A stretch of DNA of 48,493 nt from Alphaproteobacteria bacterium (GCA_021774615.1 JAJFIW010000039.1:1-48493), one strand, 5' to 3'. Shown: positions 6,337-16,674, counted from the stretch's first letter. Program-made: numbers and translations. Notes: a model not told the origin generated them from the sequence alone.

Positions 6337-9207
6337 ATGGCTTTAAGACAGTTCCCTATTATTTTATCTGCTATTACCATTTTATTAAGTGGTTGTGGCG
6401 ATAACGGCCAGGAAAGGGTCCTGTCGCTAATGGAAGCCAAACAGTGGCAACAAGCATTTAATGTTGCACAAGAAAAAATAGTTAAATCCCCTGAAGACCC
6501 ATTTTTCAATGCTGTAATGGCAGAGCTACACACAGAACAGTGTATTCGCACCATGTGTACAGAAACTAACCCTAAGCAAATGGACCTTATTAAAAAACAT
6601 CTTTCTTATGTTAAAGGGCCAATCGAATTAGGTAATGAACAAACATTTGATATTTACAAGAGGCTCCCAACTCTTACCGAGCGATTCCTTGTTGTTAATA
6701 ACTCCCTAGAGAGCTATTTAACTTTTATTAAATATTCATTACCAGCAAAAGCTCCTAAATCTGTATTTGTTTCTACTATTGAGGGCTTTGTAGGAAGCGC
6801 TCTACACCAAGGTGAAATAGAAAAAGCAATCACAATGCTTGAGACTATTAACAGTATTGGTCAAGCTGGTGACTCGAACGTAATTATTAGCAACTTTATG
6901 CTTGGTTTTATTAGTGAAGATAGAACTATTTCTGAAGCAGAGGTAGCACAAACCAAGTCTTTGTTCTCAAGATCTAAAGAAGACTTTAATAAATTTATAG
7001 AGAATATGACTTACCTTATTTTTATTAAGTCTATGCAAGATCTAAAAGAAGGTGAAGATTTACTTCACAACTTTATTACAGCGATGACAAAACCATTCCA
7101 CACCATTGGCATGCCAGAGCTTGATACCCCCGAAAACAACAAAAAGTTCTCTGTAACTATTATTAATCTTAGTGATAATGACCTTCCGTCTAAATTAATT
7201 AGAATGCTTCCTAAAGACAGTACCATTACAGAAGAGGATATGAACCTATTCGTACGTACTAAGTTACTGCACTTAACTCTAATTATGGATCCAGAAAACA
7301 GTGCTTTATGGCATGGATTTTTCAAAAAAGCGATTGATACTGCGCGCCCAGAAGAGTCAATGAGTTTCCTCTATGATGATATAGACCTATCCCTTATTCC
7401 TGCACAAGTTATTATTAACAATAACCAAATGCTAATTGACAAAGCACGTCTTAACCTAAAGTCAGACCTAAATATATCTCATATCCTCAAAGAGATTATT
7501 TACCGTGCTGATGCACAACAGCTTTTCTTTGATGATTTAGCAAAACAGTTGGTATCAGAAGCACTATCAAACGCTATTGAGCGCGGCGACTATGTACAAG
7601 CTATTGATTATGTGCAATATAGCCCCGAAAGTGCTAACTCTAAAGAAGCAGAAATATTAAAAACCCTTGAAAAAGGGTTAAATGAGCTATGGAAAACCAA
7701 TCAATTTGATAAAATGTCAGAGATTGGCGACTTCATACGTACATCACTCAGAGTACCATTTAGCCTTGATGTAGCACTAATGGACATGTTCTCTAAATTT
7801 TTGCAGTCGGAAGAAGTAATTTCTAAGTTAAGTACAAATAAGCTAGAGCCATTACTACTAACAAAAGAAGAAGCAGCTATCGACTTAGGCCCTAAAATAT
7901 CATTTATTATTGATAAATTTAAAGAACGCCCAGATATTATCCAAGCACGCCTAAAAACATTAGCTATTGAAATTGAAGGCACCTATAGCCTTGCGAATAC
8001 CTTATGGTCACTGAACTATCTATTTGAAGACGAAGACCTAAGCAGCATAATTGCCAACGCAATTAAAACTGGTATTGTTAAAGACAAAGAAATAACTCCT
8101 GCTGAATTATCTGTTATTGGCACAAAACTTATTAATATGTGGGAGCCACACATTAGCCTTAATTTCATTATCAGTGAAGTTTTCAAAAGAGTTAAAAATG
8201 TTGATGATGCCCGCTCTGTATGGGAAGTAAGCAGCGGAACATTCAAGGAAACTACTAATAAACTGCGCCCTCAATTGTCATCTTTGATGAAAGGCATTGA
8301 CCTATTTGAAGCTGGTGAAATTGCTAAGGCTGCACCTTTCTTTGCTGTTCTGTCAGACGAGCAATACATTAAGGAAGCATCACACTACACAGAGAAATAT
8401 AATTTAATCTTAGACCCATTTATTGGAACCTATTTTTACAGAAAATCTAACAATGAAATGCATATTGCAGCACTTAGGGTTACAGATTCCAAAAAGCTAC
8501 TTAGAGCTAAAGTAAACATGGTCAATGTTATTGGCTCTCTAGAGAAGCAAAAAGACTTCTTAATAGACAGAGGTCAAGTTGTTGACCACACATTTAATGC
8601 ATACCTTAACCCTGAAGATATATCATTAACTATTAATAATGATGAGAAAACCATACCTGATTTAAACATGGGGATGGAAAGGGTATTCGGTAATATTAAA
8701 AATATCAAACTAGAAGAAAAAACCCTAACTATTGTATCTAAAACCGATAAAAAATATGTTTTTGATCATGTGAGTAGTGATGGAAATTACTTTGAACTAC
8801 CACAAGGCCGCTATGGAATTACTAAAGAAATATCAATCCCAGACCCGGCAACAAGCCATGTACTCCCTGCTGGCAGTATTATAAATATAACAACTAGTAA
8901 AGACCCTATAACAAAAGACCTAGAAGACCCTGCAACAAGACAGGTTAGGTCTCAGCTAGTTTACCCTATAACAGGTACAATTTTACATCCTTCAACAAGA
9001 GAGCCTATTAACCTAACTGGGTTCTATTCTAAGAAGAACCACTTAACAGAGTTATATTACTCTTACCCGATGAACCAAGGACAAACAATTCTTGATGCCA
9101 TTGCCCGCTGCCATTTTTTAAAAAACAAATTTATATGTGCTGGGCACAACAAACACTGGAGCCGCAAGAGGTTTGTTAACGTAGTCCAAGGCTTAAAGGC
9201 TAAATAA
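6337..9207 (+). CDS. Very large lipoprotein of unknown function
   Basis: The 956-residue protein starts with a lipoprotein signal peptide: MALRQFPII, a hydrophobic core and the lipobox LLSGC with Cys near residue 20. After lipidation it would sit on the periplasmic face of a membrane. Residues about 25-700 are mostly helical with TPR-like pairs (for example 'EAKQWQQAFNVAQEKI' and 'GEIEKAITMLETI'), which suggests a helical-repeat scaffold. The C-terminal 250 residues look richer in beta structure. I recognise no enzyme motif. Its stop overlaps the next start as TAATG, so it is translationally coupled to a methyltransferase gene. A 200-bp divergent region separates it from the phage-like block. 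Confidence 0.72.
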   Translation: MALRQFPIILSAITILLSGCGDNGQERVLSLMEAKQWQQAFNVAQEKIVKSPEDPFFNAVMAELHTEQCIRTMCTETNPKQMDLIKKHLSYVKGPIELGNEQTFDIYKRLPTLTERFLVVNNSLESYLTFIKYSLPAKAPKSVFVSTIEGFVGSALHQGEIEKAITMLETINSIGQAGDSNVIISNFMLGFISEDRTISEAEVAQTKSLFSRSKEDFNKFIENMTYLIFIKSMQDLKEGEDLLHNFITAMTKPFHTIGMPELDTPENNKKFSVTIINLSDNDLPSKLIRMLPKDSTITEEDMNLFVRTKLLHLTLIMDPENSALWHGFFKKAIDTARPEESMSFLYDDIDLSLIPAQVIINNNQMLIDKARLNLKSDLNISHILKEIIYRADAQQLFFDDLAKQLVSEALSNAIERGDYVQAIDYVQYSPESANSKEAEILKTLEKGLNELWKTNQFDKMSEIGDFIRTSLRVPFSLDVALMDMFSKFLQSEEVISKLSTNKLEPLLLTKEEAAIDLGPKISFIIDKFKERPDIIQARLKTLAIEIEGTYSLANTLWSLNYLFEDEDLSSIIANAIKTGIVKDKEITPAELSVIGTKLINMWEPHISLNFIISEVFKRVKNVDDARSVWEVSSGTFKETTNKLRPQLSSLMKGIDLFEAGEIAKAAPFFAVLSDEQYIKEASHYTEKYNLILDPFIGTYFYRKSNNEMHIAALRVTDSKKLLRAKVNMVNVIGSLEKQKDFLIDRGQVVDHTFNAYLNPEDISLTINNDEKTIPDLNMGMERVFGNIKNIKLEEKTLTIVSKTDKKYVFDHVSSDGNYFELPQGRYGITKEISIPDPATSHVLPAGSIINITTSKDPITKDLEDPATRQVRSQLVYPITGTILHPSTREPINLTGFYSKKNHLTELYYSYPMNQGQTILDAIARCHFLKNKFICAGHNKHWSRKRFVNVVQGLKAK

Positions 9208-9920
9208 TGTTCTCGGTTCTTGGTGGTAGCATCACCTTGTTTGAAGGAACAAACAGCTACCGCCCATCAGAAGACAGCCTATGGCTAGCAAGCCTACTTC
9301 CTGACCTACCAAGCCCACTTATTTGCGATGTTGGCTGCGGTACAGGCTTAGTTGGTTTCGCCTATGCACAACGCATAAAAAAAGCACAGATCATTGGCTT
9401 TGATACAGACATAACTATGCTTAAAGCTGCCAAATTAGGTGCAAGCGCAAATGATATCCCCGCCTATTATGCGCAAGCTAATATAACAACACTACCTTTT
9501 GCTAATAATAGCTTTGATATTACAATTGCAAACCCACCTTTTTTCTCTGGTTCTCGAGAGATGACCACACAAGACCAAGCAAAAAAAGCAGTTCGTTTTA
9601 CTACACCATCTATAAGCCTATGGTTAACAAGACTTATAGAATTAACTAAACAAAATGGAGTCATTGGGGTTATTTTCCATAGTAGCGACCAAGACATTTT
9701 ACTTAAAACCGCACAAGCAATGGGCTGTTCAGTAATTGGCTTTTATACCCTCCAAAGCAAGCCAACCACCCCACCCAAACGGCAAATATTAGTCCTAGAA
9801 AAAAATAATGCTCCTATACCGCCCCCAAAACCAATAACTATCCCTACTTATGATAAAGAGTTAAGAGAACAAGTACTAACTAAAGGAAACTCTGTGGGTC
9901 TATGTCAACATCTATCCTAA
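9207..9920 (+). CDS. TrmN6-like tRNA1(Val) A37 N6-methyltransferase family protein
   Basis: This Rossmann-fold, SAM-dependent methyltransferase has 237 residues. The N-terminal element GGSITLFEGTNSYRPSEDSLWL corresponds to the 'GgrvrlrQp-gyRagtDavLLaa' start of alphaproteobacterial TrmN6-like proteins. SAM motif I is CDVGCGTGLVG, followed by GFDTD (motif II) and the N6-adenine signature NPPF. The likely substrate is A37 of a tRNA, by family; a different RNA or protein target is possible. The start codon lies inside the stop of the large lipoprotein gene. The last 41 bp overlap the 3' end of the convergent priA. Confidence 0.75.
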   Translation: MFSVLGGSITLFEGTNSYRPSEDSLWLASLLPDLPSPLICDVGCGTGLVGFAYAQRIKKAQIIGFDTDITMLKAAKLGASANDIPAYYAQANITTLPFANNSFDITIANPPFFSGSREMTTQDQAKKAVRFTTPSISLWLTRLIELTKQNGVIGVIFHSSDQDILLKTAQAMGCSVIGFYTLQSKPTTPPKRQILVLEKNNAPIPPPKPITIPTYDKELREQVLTKGNSVGLCQHLS

Positions 9921-12060
9921 TCCCTTTGGCTAGCTTAGTGTTTAATAGCCAGCGCTGGAGTAGCTCGTGGGGCGGGGTATCGGTACGTAATAGTAGGCGG
10001 TAACGGTACTGGTCTTTTAGCTTTAATAATGGTGCTGGTGCTGGGCCAAAAAGTTGTGTTTCTGCTTCTGTTGGTAGAGTTTGCGCTAGTTGCTTACTGC
10101 TAGCAATAACTGCATTCTCGTTTTCACCACTTATTATAAGTGCAACCAAGCGGCCAAACGGGGGAAAGCCAGTTGCCTTACGCCCTTTTAGCTCTAGTGC
10201 TAAAAAACGGTCTCGATCCATATCTTTTAATGCTTTAAACAAGGGGTGATCGGGGGTATGGGTTTGTAAAATAACATTTCCCCGTTCTTCTCTGCGCCCT
10301 GCTCGCCCTGACACTTGGGTTAATAGTTGGAATGTGCGCTCGGCGGCTCTAAGGTCGCCATGGGCAAGCCCCATATCGGCATCTATAACTCCAACCAGCA
10401 TTAGGTGGTCAAAGTCGTGCCCTTTTGCTAGCATTTGTGTGCCTACTAGTATGTCTAGTTCTTGTTTCTGCATTTTGTCTACAACTTCACGCATTTGTGC
10501 TGGCGTTGCAACGCTGTCTTTGTCTACTACCATGCAGCGTGCTTGGGGCAGAATATTGCGCAATTCTGCCATAATTTTGCGAGTTCCAGGGCCAAAAGGA
10601 TGTAATGATTTTTCTTTGTTACATTTTGGGCAAACCTCAGGGTAGCTCTCGCTGAGCCCACAATGGTGGCATTGCAAATAAGCACCGTGCACCACTAAAC
10701 ATGCACTACACGACGGGCACTCTACCCGATGGGCACAATTACGACAAATTAGTAATGGTGCAAACCCACGGCGGTTTAAAAACAATAATGCTTGTTGTTT
10801 ATTATTAACCGTTTCTTCGAGCGCTTTAAGTAAAACTGGCGAGATAAAGTTATCGGCTTTTAGCTTTTGCGCTGCCATATCTACCACTTTTATCTCGGGC
10901 AAGGTGGCGTTACCGTAGCGGCTTGGTAAATTCAGAAGTTTATAGCGGCCATCATTAGCATTGTGCCAGCTTTCTAAACTAGGGGTAGCAGAAGCAAGCA
11001 CCACAGGGCACGAGAATAGCTTTGCCCGCACAATTGCCATATCTCGCCCATGGTAACGGAAACCCTCTTCTTGTTTATAAGAAGGGTCATGTTCCTCATC
11101 AACAATAATTAGGCGCAAGTCAGAAAAAGGTAAAAACAATGCTGAACGAGCCCCAATAACAACCCGTGCAGAACCATCATAAGCTTTCCACCAAGCATGG
11201 CGACGTTTACCATCACTTACTGATGAATGCCAAATATGGGGAGTAAAACCAAACCGTTCCTCGAAACGTTCCAGCCATTGTGGGGTAAGGGCAATCTCTG
11301 GCAGTAGCACTAGTACTTGCCCTGTTTTATCTTGTTGCAATAAATCGGCAATTGCTTCGAAGTAAACCTCGGTTTTACCGCTGCCTGTTACTCCATCAAG
11401 CAAAAATGGGACATAACTTTTATTTGCCATAGCGGCCGATATTTGCTGCGCTGCTTGTGCTTGTGCTGTGCCTAGGTTAACTCGTTTAATTTGGATATTT
11501 AGCTCTTTGGTGCCTGCTATTTTTGCTTTGATGCAACCTTCTTCAATTAGAGACTTTACAACACCTGTACTTACTTCTGCTTTTTTAGCTAACTCTGTTT
11601 GTGTAGAGTAAGAGTGGTTATTGGTTGCATCTAACACCTTTTGCCGTGTGGGGGTTAAACGAGCAGGACTCTTGCCCGTTGCTGCAAGGACTGTTTCGGC
11701 CACAGGCCGAGGTGGTATTTTACCCCCTTGCAAAGCAGCACGCAGCCCCTCACCAGGGAATGAAAAATTATAACTACTTACCCACTCATAAAATTTCCCT
11801 GTTGGGGTAGGCAAAGTAATGTCTTCTAAAGGTTGGGCTGGTTTTAATTTATATTTACGTTTAGGCTCTTTGTCTTCTTCTATTACGTCTACAACCATCC
11901 CGTGGTATGGGCGGCCACTTACTGCAACCTCAACCATTTGGTATTTATGTGCGTTTGCTTCACCCTGCCATAAATAGTCGAGGGTCTTTGGTAGGTATAA
12001 TGGTACTGCTACTCGTACGGTTTGGGTCATATTAGCTCTAGTGTTGCGTTTGTGTGTCAT
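9880..12060 (-). CDS. priA: Primosomal protein N' (replication restart helicase PriA)
   Basis: The 726-residue protein carries the full PriA set: Walker A GVTGSGKTEVY, DEEHDPSYKQ (Walker B), SATPSLES (motif III), a zinc-binding region with four CxxC-type pairs beginning CRNCAHRVECPSC, and helicase motifs GTQMLAKGHDF and VSGRAGR. PriA unwinds the lagging strand at stalled forks and recruits the primosome for DnaB reloading. I took the first ATG; an ATG ten codons later (12030, before MTQTVRVAVPLYLP) has a slightly better upstream GAG and could be the true start. The 3' end overlaps the convergent methyltransferase gene by 41 bp. Confidence 0.96.
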   Translation of the reverse strand: MTHKRNTRANMTQTVRVAVPLYLPKTLDYLWQGEANAHKYQMVEVAVSGRPYHGMVVDVIEEDKEPKRKYKLKPAQPLEDITLPTPTGKFYEWVSSYNFSFPGEGLRAALQGGKIPPRPVAETVLAATGKSPARLTPTRQKVLDATNNHSYSTQTELAKKAEVSTGVVKSLIEEGCIKAKIAGTKELNIQIKRVNLGTAQAQAAQQISAAMANKSYVPFLLDGVTGSGKTEVYFEAIADLLQQDKTGQVLVLLPEIALTPQWLERFEERFGFTPHIWHSSVSDGKRRHAWWKAYDGSARVVIGARSALFLPFSDLRLIIVDEEHDPSYKQEEGFRYHGRDMAIVRAKLFSCPVVLASATPSLESWHNANDGRYKLLNLPSRYGNATLPEIKVVDMAAQKLKADNFISPVLLKALEETVNNKQQALLFLNRRGFAPLLICRNCAHRVECPSCSACLVVHGAYLQCHHCGLSESYPEVCPKCNKEKSLHPFGPGTRKIMAELRNILPQARCMVVDKDSVATPAQMREVVDKMQKQELDILVGTQMLAKGHDFDHLMLVGVIDADMGLAHGDLRAAERTFQLLTQVSGRAGRREERGNVILQTHTPDHPLFKALKDMDRDRFLALELKGRKATGFPPFGRLVALIISGENENAVIASSKQLAQTLPTEAETQLFGPAPAPLLKLKDQYRYRLLLRTDTPPHELLQRWLLNTKLAKGIRIDVDIDPQSFL

Positions 12061-12126
12061 ATACTACAGCAAAGGAGTCGTTATATCCACTACCCACCTG
12101 ACAAAACAACATACATAGGGCAGAAT

Positions 12127-12155
12127 AAAAAATGTGCCCCTATTAAAGAGGCACA
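12127..12155 (-). terminator. Rho-independent terminator on the minus strand
   Basis: Read on the minus strand, TGTGCC and GGCACA enclose a short A/T loop and are followed at once by six T. It lies upstream of priA and downstream of no annotated gene, so it probably ends a short minus-strand transcript from the 12156-12365 region. Confidence 0.62.
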
Positions 12156-12300
12156 CAAGTTTTGTATTCAAGAAGGAAGCACGACGAACGGTAATTTACT
12201 ACCATGTTTTATAAAGGGACATCAAAGAACTGCCCTTTTAGCATTAATTGCCTCGTAGAAGCAAATTACCGCCCGCCATACATATAAGTATGGGATGTAT
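12156..12300 (-). ncRNA. Possible small RNA upstream of priA
   Basis: The 305-bp gap between priA and the DUF484 gene has no convincing ORF. On the minus strand it can form TAATTTGC/GCAATTA, AAAGGG/CCCTTT and GGTA/TACC hairpins, then the strong terminator at 12127-12155. No clear promoter is seen, and the 5' boundary is a guess. It could also be a priA leader with an attenuator. Confidence 0.3.
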
Positions 12301-12365
12301 TTTTTGAATAAAAAGCCTTGAAATGAAAAATAATTGTTTAATTCTTAAAAAAATGGAGCTTTCCG

Positions 12366-13103
12366 ATGAATGCCGCACAAACAGCCACAAAACAAGATCA
12401 AACCGAAATGGCTGAAGAAATAACCACAACACCGCAACAAGTGGCAGAGTACTTAGCTAATAATAGTGATTTTTTTATTCATCATCCAACTCTATTTAGC
12501 GAGATGCAACTCCCTGTTATAGAGTCTGAAGGGGTGACAGATTTTTTTGCTTTCCAAGCAGGTAAGCTCAGAGATGAAGTGCAACAACTCAAAAAACGCA
12601 ACCGTTTACTTATTCAAACATCTATCGACAACCTTGAGAGCCAACAGCAAATCCACCAGTTAGTACTAGATACACTTGGTACAGACTCTATAAAACAGCT
12701 GCTTAAAAGCTTACGCACATATCTGTCAGAACAAATGGACGTAGACTATGCCCACTTATGCCTACTAGAAGGAAGCCCTCTGCCTGAAAAGATAAAAAAA
12801 GATTGCTCAACCATTAGCGAGCAAGAGCTAAACTCCATCTTTAAAAAAGACAATGAAACTGTTGTATTACGCACTTTATACGAAGATAGCCAAAAAGAGC
12901 TACATGGCACATGGTCAGAAAAGGCTGCATCTGATGGCTTACTAAAAATAACTACCCCTACAGGCCATACTCTTGGTGCATTAGCACTTGTAAGCACCAG
13001 ACGTGACCGCTTCCACCCTGGCCAAGGCTCTGACTTACTTGTATTTGTTAGCCAAATTATTAGCCATGTGATGGATGCATGGACTACAAAGCAAGGGAAG
13101 TAG
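12366..13103 (+). CDS. DUF484 family protein
   Basis: The 245-residue protein matches the DUF484 family found before xerC in many proteobacteria. It has an N-terminal QVAEYLANNSDFFIHHPTLF element, a heptad-like helix with LRDEVQQLKKRNRLLI, and a GAF-like C-terminal domain (about 100-240) ending with LVFVSQIISHVMDAW. The molecular role is unknown to me; it is presumed cytoplasmic. It is 9 bp upstream of xerC, an arrangement also seen in Escherichia coli, which supports the call. An initial Gln/Thr-rich stretch (residues 1-25) precedes the conserved region. Confidence 0.82.
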   Translation: MNAAQTATKQDQTEMAEEITTTPQQVAEYLANNSDFFIHHPTLFSEMQLPVIESEGVTDFFAFQAGKLRDEVQQLKKRNRLLIQTSIDNLESQQQIHQLVLDTLGTDSIKQLLKSLRTYLSEQMDVDYAHLCLLEGSPLPEKIKKDCSTISEQELNSIFKKDNETVVLRTLYEDSQKELHGTWSEKAASDGLLKITTPTGHTLGALALVSTRRDRFHPGQGSDLLVFVSQIISHVMDAWTTKQGK

Positions 13104-13112
13104 GAGAACTAA

Positions 13113-14021
13113 GTGCATCTTGATAAACTTATAGATGACTTTATATATTTCCTTGCTTACGAACGGCGGTATAGCAAACATACAATTATTGCCTACAGAC
13201 AAGATTTAGACAATTTTTTCACTTTTCTAAAAAATAAGAACAATTCTGACATTACTGTGGGTAATCTGAATAGGTTAAACGCCGAAGACCTAACCAGCTA
13301 CCTTGCAAACCAGCATGGTGGCAAGAAAAAGTCTACCATTAACAGGCGTTTATCATCAATCAGGAGTTTTTTTACTTTTCTTAGCAATACCCACGAGGTT
13401 AATAACTCCGCTATAACCCAATTTAAAGGCCTAAAACAAGGCAAACATGCACCATATGCCCTTACTGAGGAACAAACCATCAGCCTTTTAGACTATTTCA
13501 TACCTACCAATACCGCCTCGTGGATAGAAACTCGTGATTATACACTCCTTATTCTGCTTTATGGTATGGGGCTACGTATTAGCGAGGCATTAGGGCTAGA
13601 CTGGAAAGATATTAACCGTAAAAACCTCTATATCAAAGGTAAAGGCGACAAAGAGCGAATTGTACCAGTGCTACCCATAGTGTGGCAAGAGCTAGAGGAA
13701 CTCCGCAGCCAAACACCAAGCTCTGCCAGTAATGCGCCTGTATTTATAACCACTCATGGCAGCTCTAAAACTCCACGGCTAGGGCCAAGGTATGTACAAA
13801 GACTTCTCGAGAAAGCACGAATTAAGCTAAACCTACCTGACCACTTAACCCCCCATGCTCTACGCCACTGTTTTGCAACCCACTTACTGGTTAATGGTGC
13901 TAATTTACGGTCTGTGCAAGAGCTTTTAGGGCATAATAGCCTCTCAACAACCCAACGCTATTTAGCAGGCGACATTCGCTACCTTATTAAAATCCATAAC
14001 AAAAAACACCCACTTAAATAA
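13113..14021 (+). CDS. xerC: Tyrosine recombinase XerC
   Basis: The 302-residue tyrosine recombinase has an N-terminal SAM-like core-binding domain (about 5-95) and a catalytic domain carrying every active-site residue: Arg155 (GLRISEAL), Lys177 (KGKGDKER), His248 and Arg251 (HALRH), His274 (GHNS) and Tyr283 (QRYLAG). With XerD it resolves chromosome dimers at dif, helped by FtsK. The GTG start is set by AGGAGAA eleven bases upstream. XerC is preferred over XerD because of the DUF484 neighbour. The xerD gene is not in the window. Confidence 0.9.
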   Translation: MHLDKLIDDFIYFLAYERRYSKHTIIAYRQDLDNFFTFLKNKNNSDITVGNLNRLNAEDLTSYLANQHGGKKKSTINRRLSSIRSFFTFLSNTHEVNNSAITQFKGLKQGKHAPYALTEEQTISLLDYFIPTNTASWIETRDYTLLILLYGMGLRISEALGLDWKDINRKNLYIKGKGDKERIVPVLPIVWQELEELRSQTPSSASNAPVFITTHGSSKTPRLGPRYVQRLLEKARIKLNLPDHLTPHALRHCFATHLLVNGANLRSVQELLGHNSLSTTQRYLAGDIRYLIKIHNKKHPLK

Positions 14022-14022
14022 T

Positions 14023-14049
14023 AATTAGTCCTTTTCAAGGACTAATTAT
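14023..14049 (+). terminator. Hairpin after xerC, possible terminator
   Basis: A long perfect stem pairs AATTAGTCCTT with AAGGACTAATT around a TTC loop just after the xerC stop. There is no clean T-run on the plus strand, so termination efficiency is uncertain. Confidence 0.45.
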
Positions 14050-14123
14050 AGGCGTATACAGTCAACTATGTTCTAGTTATATAGAAAATCTTTTCTTTAC
14101 TTTTTCTCTCTAAATAAAAAAAT

Positions 14124-14543
14124 ATGAAACTATACATTCCCCAAAAATCGTTAGGTAAAAAAGACCTTTACATCCTTCCTCTGGTTCGCAACGGAAACAA
14201 TGCGCTATGCTTCATTAAAAGAGAACGCAAAAGTGATTTGTTCTTTATGAACCCAAAAATAGTCAAACCCACAGGAAATTTAGAGGCCTTAACCGAACTA
14301 ACCACATATCATTCTTTTACAGATGGGAGTGTCTTTAACCCAAAAATATCTGAAGTATTAAAACAAATACCAGATGAGTTATTACATAATAGAAGTACAA
14401 GCTATTTTGAAGTAGTACCACCCAAAGAGATAACAACTAATGCAGCTCATTTTAAAGCTGGGTACCACAGAGCAACTACAATTTTGTATGCTAGGGTTAA
14501 GATTAAAGTCTTAATTAGAGTTGATAGGAAGCTAGCCAAATAA
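14124..14543 (+). CDS. Hypothetical protein
   Basis: The 139-residue soluble protein has no signal peptide or membrane segment and is not recognised. It is basic and looks mixed alpha/beta, with an N-terminal MKLYIPQKSLGKKDLYILPL stretch and a basic C-terminus (YARVKIKVLIRVDRKLAK). Its 5' region contains a pyrimidine-rich tract (14088-14110, ATCTTTTCTTTACTTTTTC) of the kind found before several other accessory genes here. It is a single-gene unit between the hairpin after xerC and a strong terminator, and may belong to an accessory insertion that includes the ASCH/GNAT pair. Confidence 0.55.
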   Translation: MKLYIPQKSLGKKDLYILPLVRNGNNALCFIKRERKSDLFFMNPKIVKPTGNLEALTELTTYHSFTDGSVFNPKISEVLKQIPDELLHNRSTSYFEVVPPKEITTNAAHFKAGYHRATTILYARVKIKVLIRVDRKLAK

Positions 14544-14550
14544 AACTATA

Positions 14551-14581
14551 AGAGCTGCTGTAAATTTTACAGCAGCTCTTC
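14551..14581 (+). terminator. Terminator hairpin between convergent genes
   Basis: A perfect stem pairs AAGAGCTGCTGTAAA with TTTACAGCAGCTCTT. On the minus strand the stem is followed by a T-rich stretch, so it may serve both the upstream plus-strand gene and the converging ASCH gene. Confidence 0.6.
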
Positions 14582-14600
14582 CCTAAAATAGGTTAATTAC

Positions 14601-14936
14601 CTAAAGCTTTTCTATTTCAATACCTACTACCGAATGCTCTAGTTGTTTACTATTAGGATAGAATTTTTCTAAAGTACCAATCATGACAAGAGGGTCACTC
14701 TCTCCTGTAGTCTTTAAATCAATCTTTTCAAAGAGGTCGTTAAAAGTATTAGCTCTGTGTAACTCTATAACTTCTGCCTCAAAATTATCATTACTGTTTG
14801 ATGCATCAGAAAAGGTGATTTTATCACCAATCTTTATTTTCTGACGCTTTTCGTCAAATAGCCGCAATTCAACAGTTTTAATACCATCTTTGAGTAAATT
14901 ATAATACTTAGTTTGCACTGTCATTTGGTGCTGCAT
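14601..14936 (-). CDS. ASCH domain protein
   Basis: The 111-residue protein fits the ASCH fold (PUA-like beta-barrel): YYNLLKDGIKTVELRLFDEKR, then IKIGDKITFSDAS, a variable middle, and a C-terminal VVGIEIEKL strand. The Gly-x-Lys-x-x-Glu-x-Arg motif is the family signature. ASCH proteins bind RNA or modified nucleosides; some, like YqfB, hydrolyse N4-acetylcytidine. Which applies here cannot be told. AAGGA precedes the ATG. It diverges from a GNAT gene with only 38 bp between the start codons. Confidence 0.78.
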   Translation of the reverse strand: MQHQMTVQTKYYNLLKDGIKTVELRLFDEKRQKIKIGDKITFSDASNSNDNFEAEVIELHRANTFNDLFEKIDLKTTGESDPLVMIGTLEKFYPNSKQLEHSVVGIEIEKL

Positions 14937-14974
14937 TTGGAATTCCTTTTTCTTTCCGTTAACAGGAGCACAGT

Positions 14975-15445
14975 ATGTTTAACATACAAGTTTTTAACTC
15001 GGAAAGCACTCATAATGACGACCTTTACTCCCAAGTTTATGAGTTAACAAACCATATTAGTGCTTCCTACCCTAGTTATAAAAAATGGTTTTTCGAGACA
15101 TTCTTGCCTGACCTTAAAGCAGGTAACCGCATCATCCTTGCCTTATTTAATGATAGCTCAGAACTTATAGGTACAGCCCTCTTAAAGAAAGCTATCGATG
15201 AACATAAAATCTGCACTTTATTTACCCGAGAGAACTACCGTGAATATGGAATAGGTGACCGTTTAATGCAAGCTAGTGTAGATGAGCTTAAAAGAGCAGA
15301 TATACATCTTAGCGTTTCAGGCACCAACTTAGAACAACTTAACAACTTGTTACTTAAGTATAATTTTGAGTTAATAGGTCAATCTAGTGGTGATTACTTA
15401 CCAGAAGAAACTGAACACTACTTTATTCGCAAAGCGAGCGAGTAA
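14975..15445 (+). CDS. GNAT family N-acetyltransferase
   Basis: The 156-residue protein has the GNAT layout: an N-terminal helical part, the central strand ELIGTALLKK, a strand with KICTLFTRENYREYGIGDRLM where YREYGIG is the acetyl-CoA phosphate-binding motif A, and a C-terminal LLKYNFELIG element. The substrate is unknown. Its start is fixed by AGGAG eight bases upstream. The divergent ASCH gene starts 38 bp away, so the two are likely a functional pair. A strong terminator follows 25 bp after the stop. Confidence 0.75.
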   Translation: MFNIQVFNSESTHNDDLYSQVYELTNHISASYPSYKKWFFETFLPDLKAGNRIILALFNDSSELIGTALLKKAIDEHKICTLFTRENYREYGIGDRLMQASVDELKRADIHLSVSGTNLEQLNNLLLKYNFELIGQSSGDYLPEETEHYFIRKASE

Positions 15446-15469
15446 GTAAAAACCAGTCAACTATACAAA

Positions 15470-15500
15470 GAAATAGCCCAGCAATTTGCTGGGCTATTTC
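15470..15500 (+). terminator. Bidirectional terminator
   Basis: A perfect 14-bp stem pairs GAAATAGCCCAGCA with TGCTGGGCTATTTC around an ATT loop. It lies between the plus-strand GNAT gene and the 3' end of obgE and can serve both. Confidence 0.75.
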
Positions 15501-15521
15501 GCATTTTAGCGTCTTGTAAGT

Positions 15522-16652
<1,131 letters not shown>

Positions 16653-16674
16653 CTAAATAGCGTTTCTCTGTAAT

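Noticed and set aside
12022-12258. 78-residue plus-strand ORF over the priA start
   Set aside because: It crosses priA and a minus-strand terminator, and no start signal is visible.
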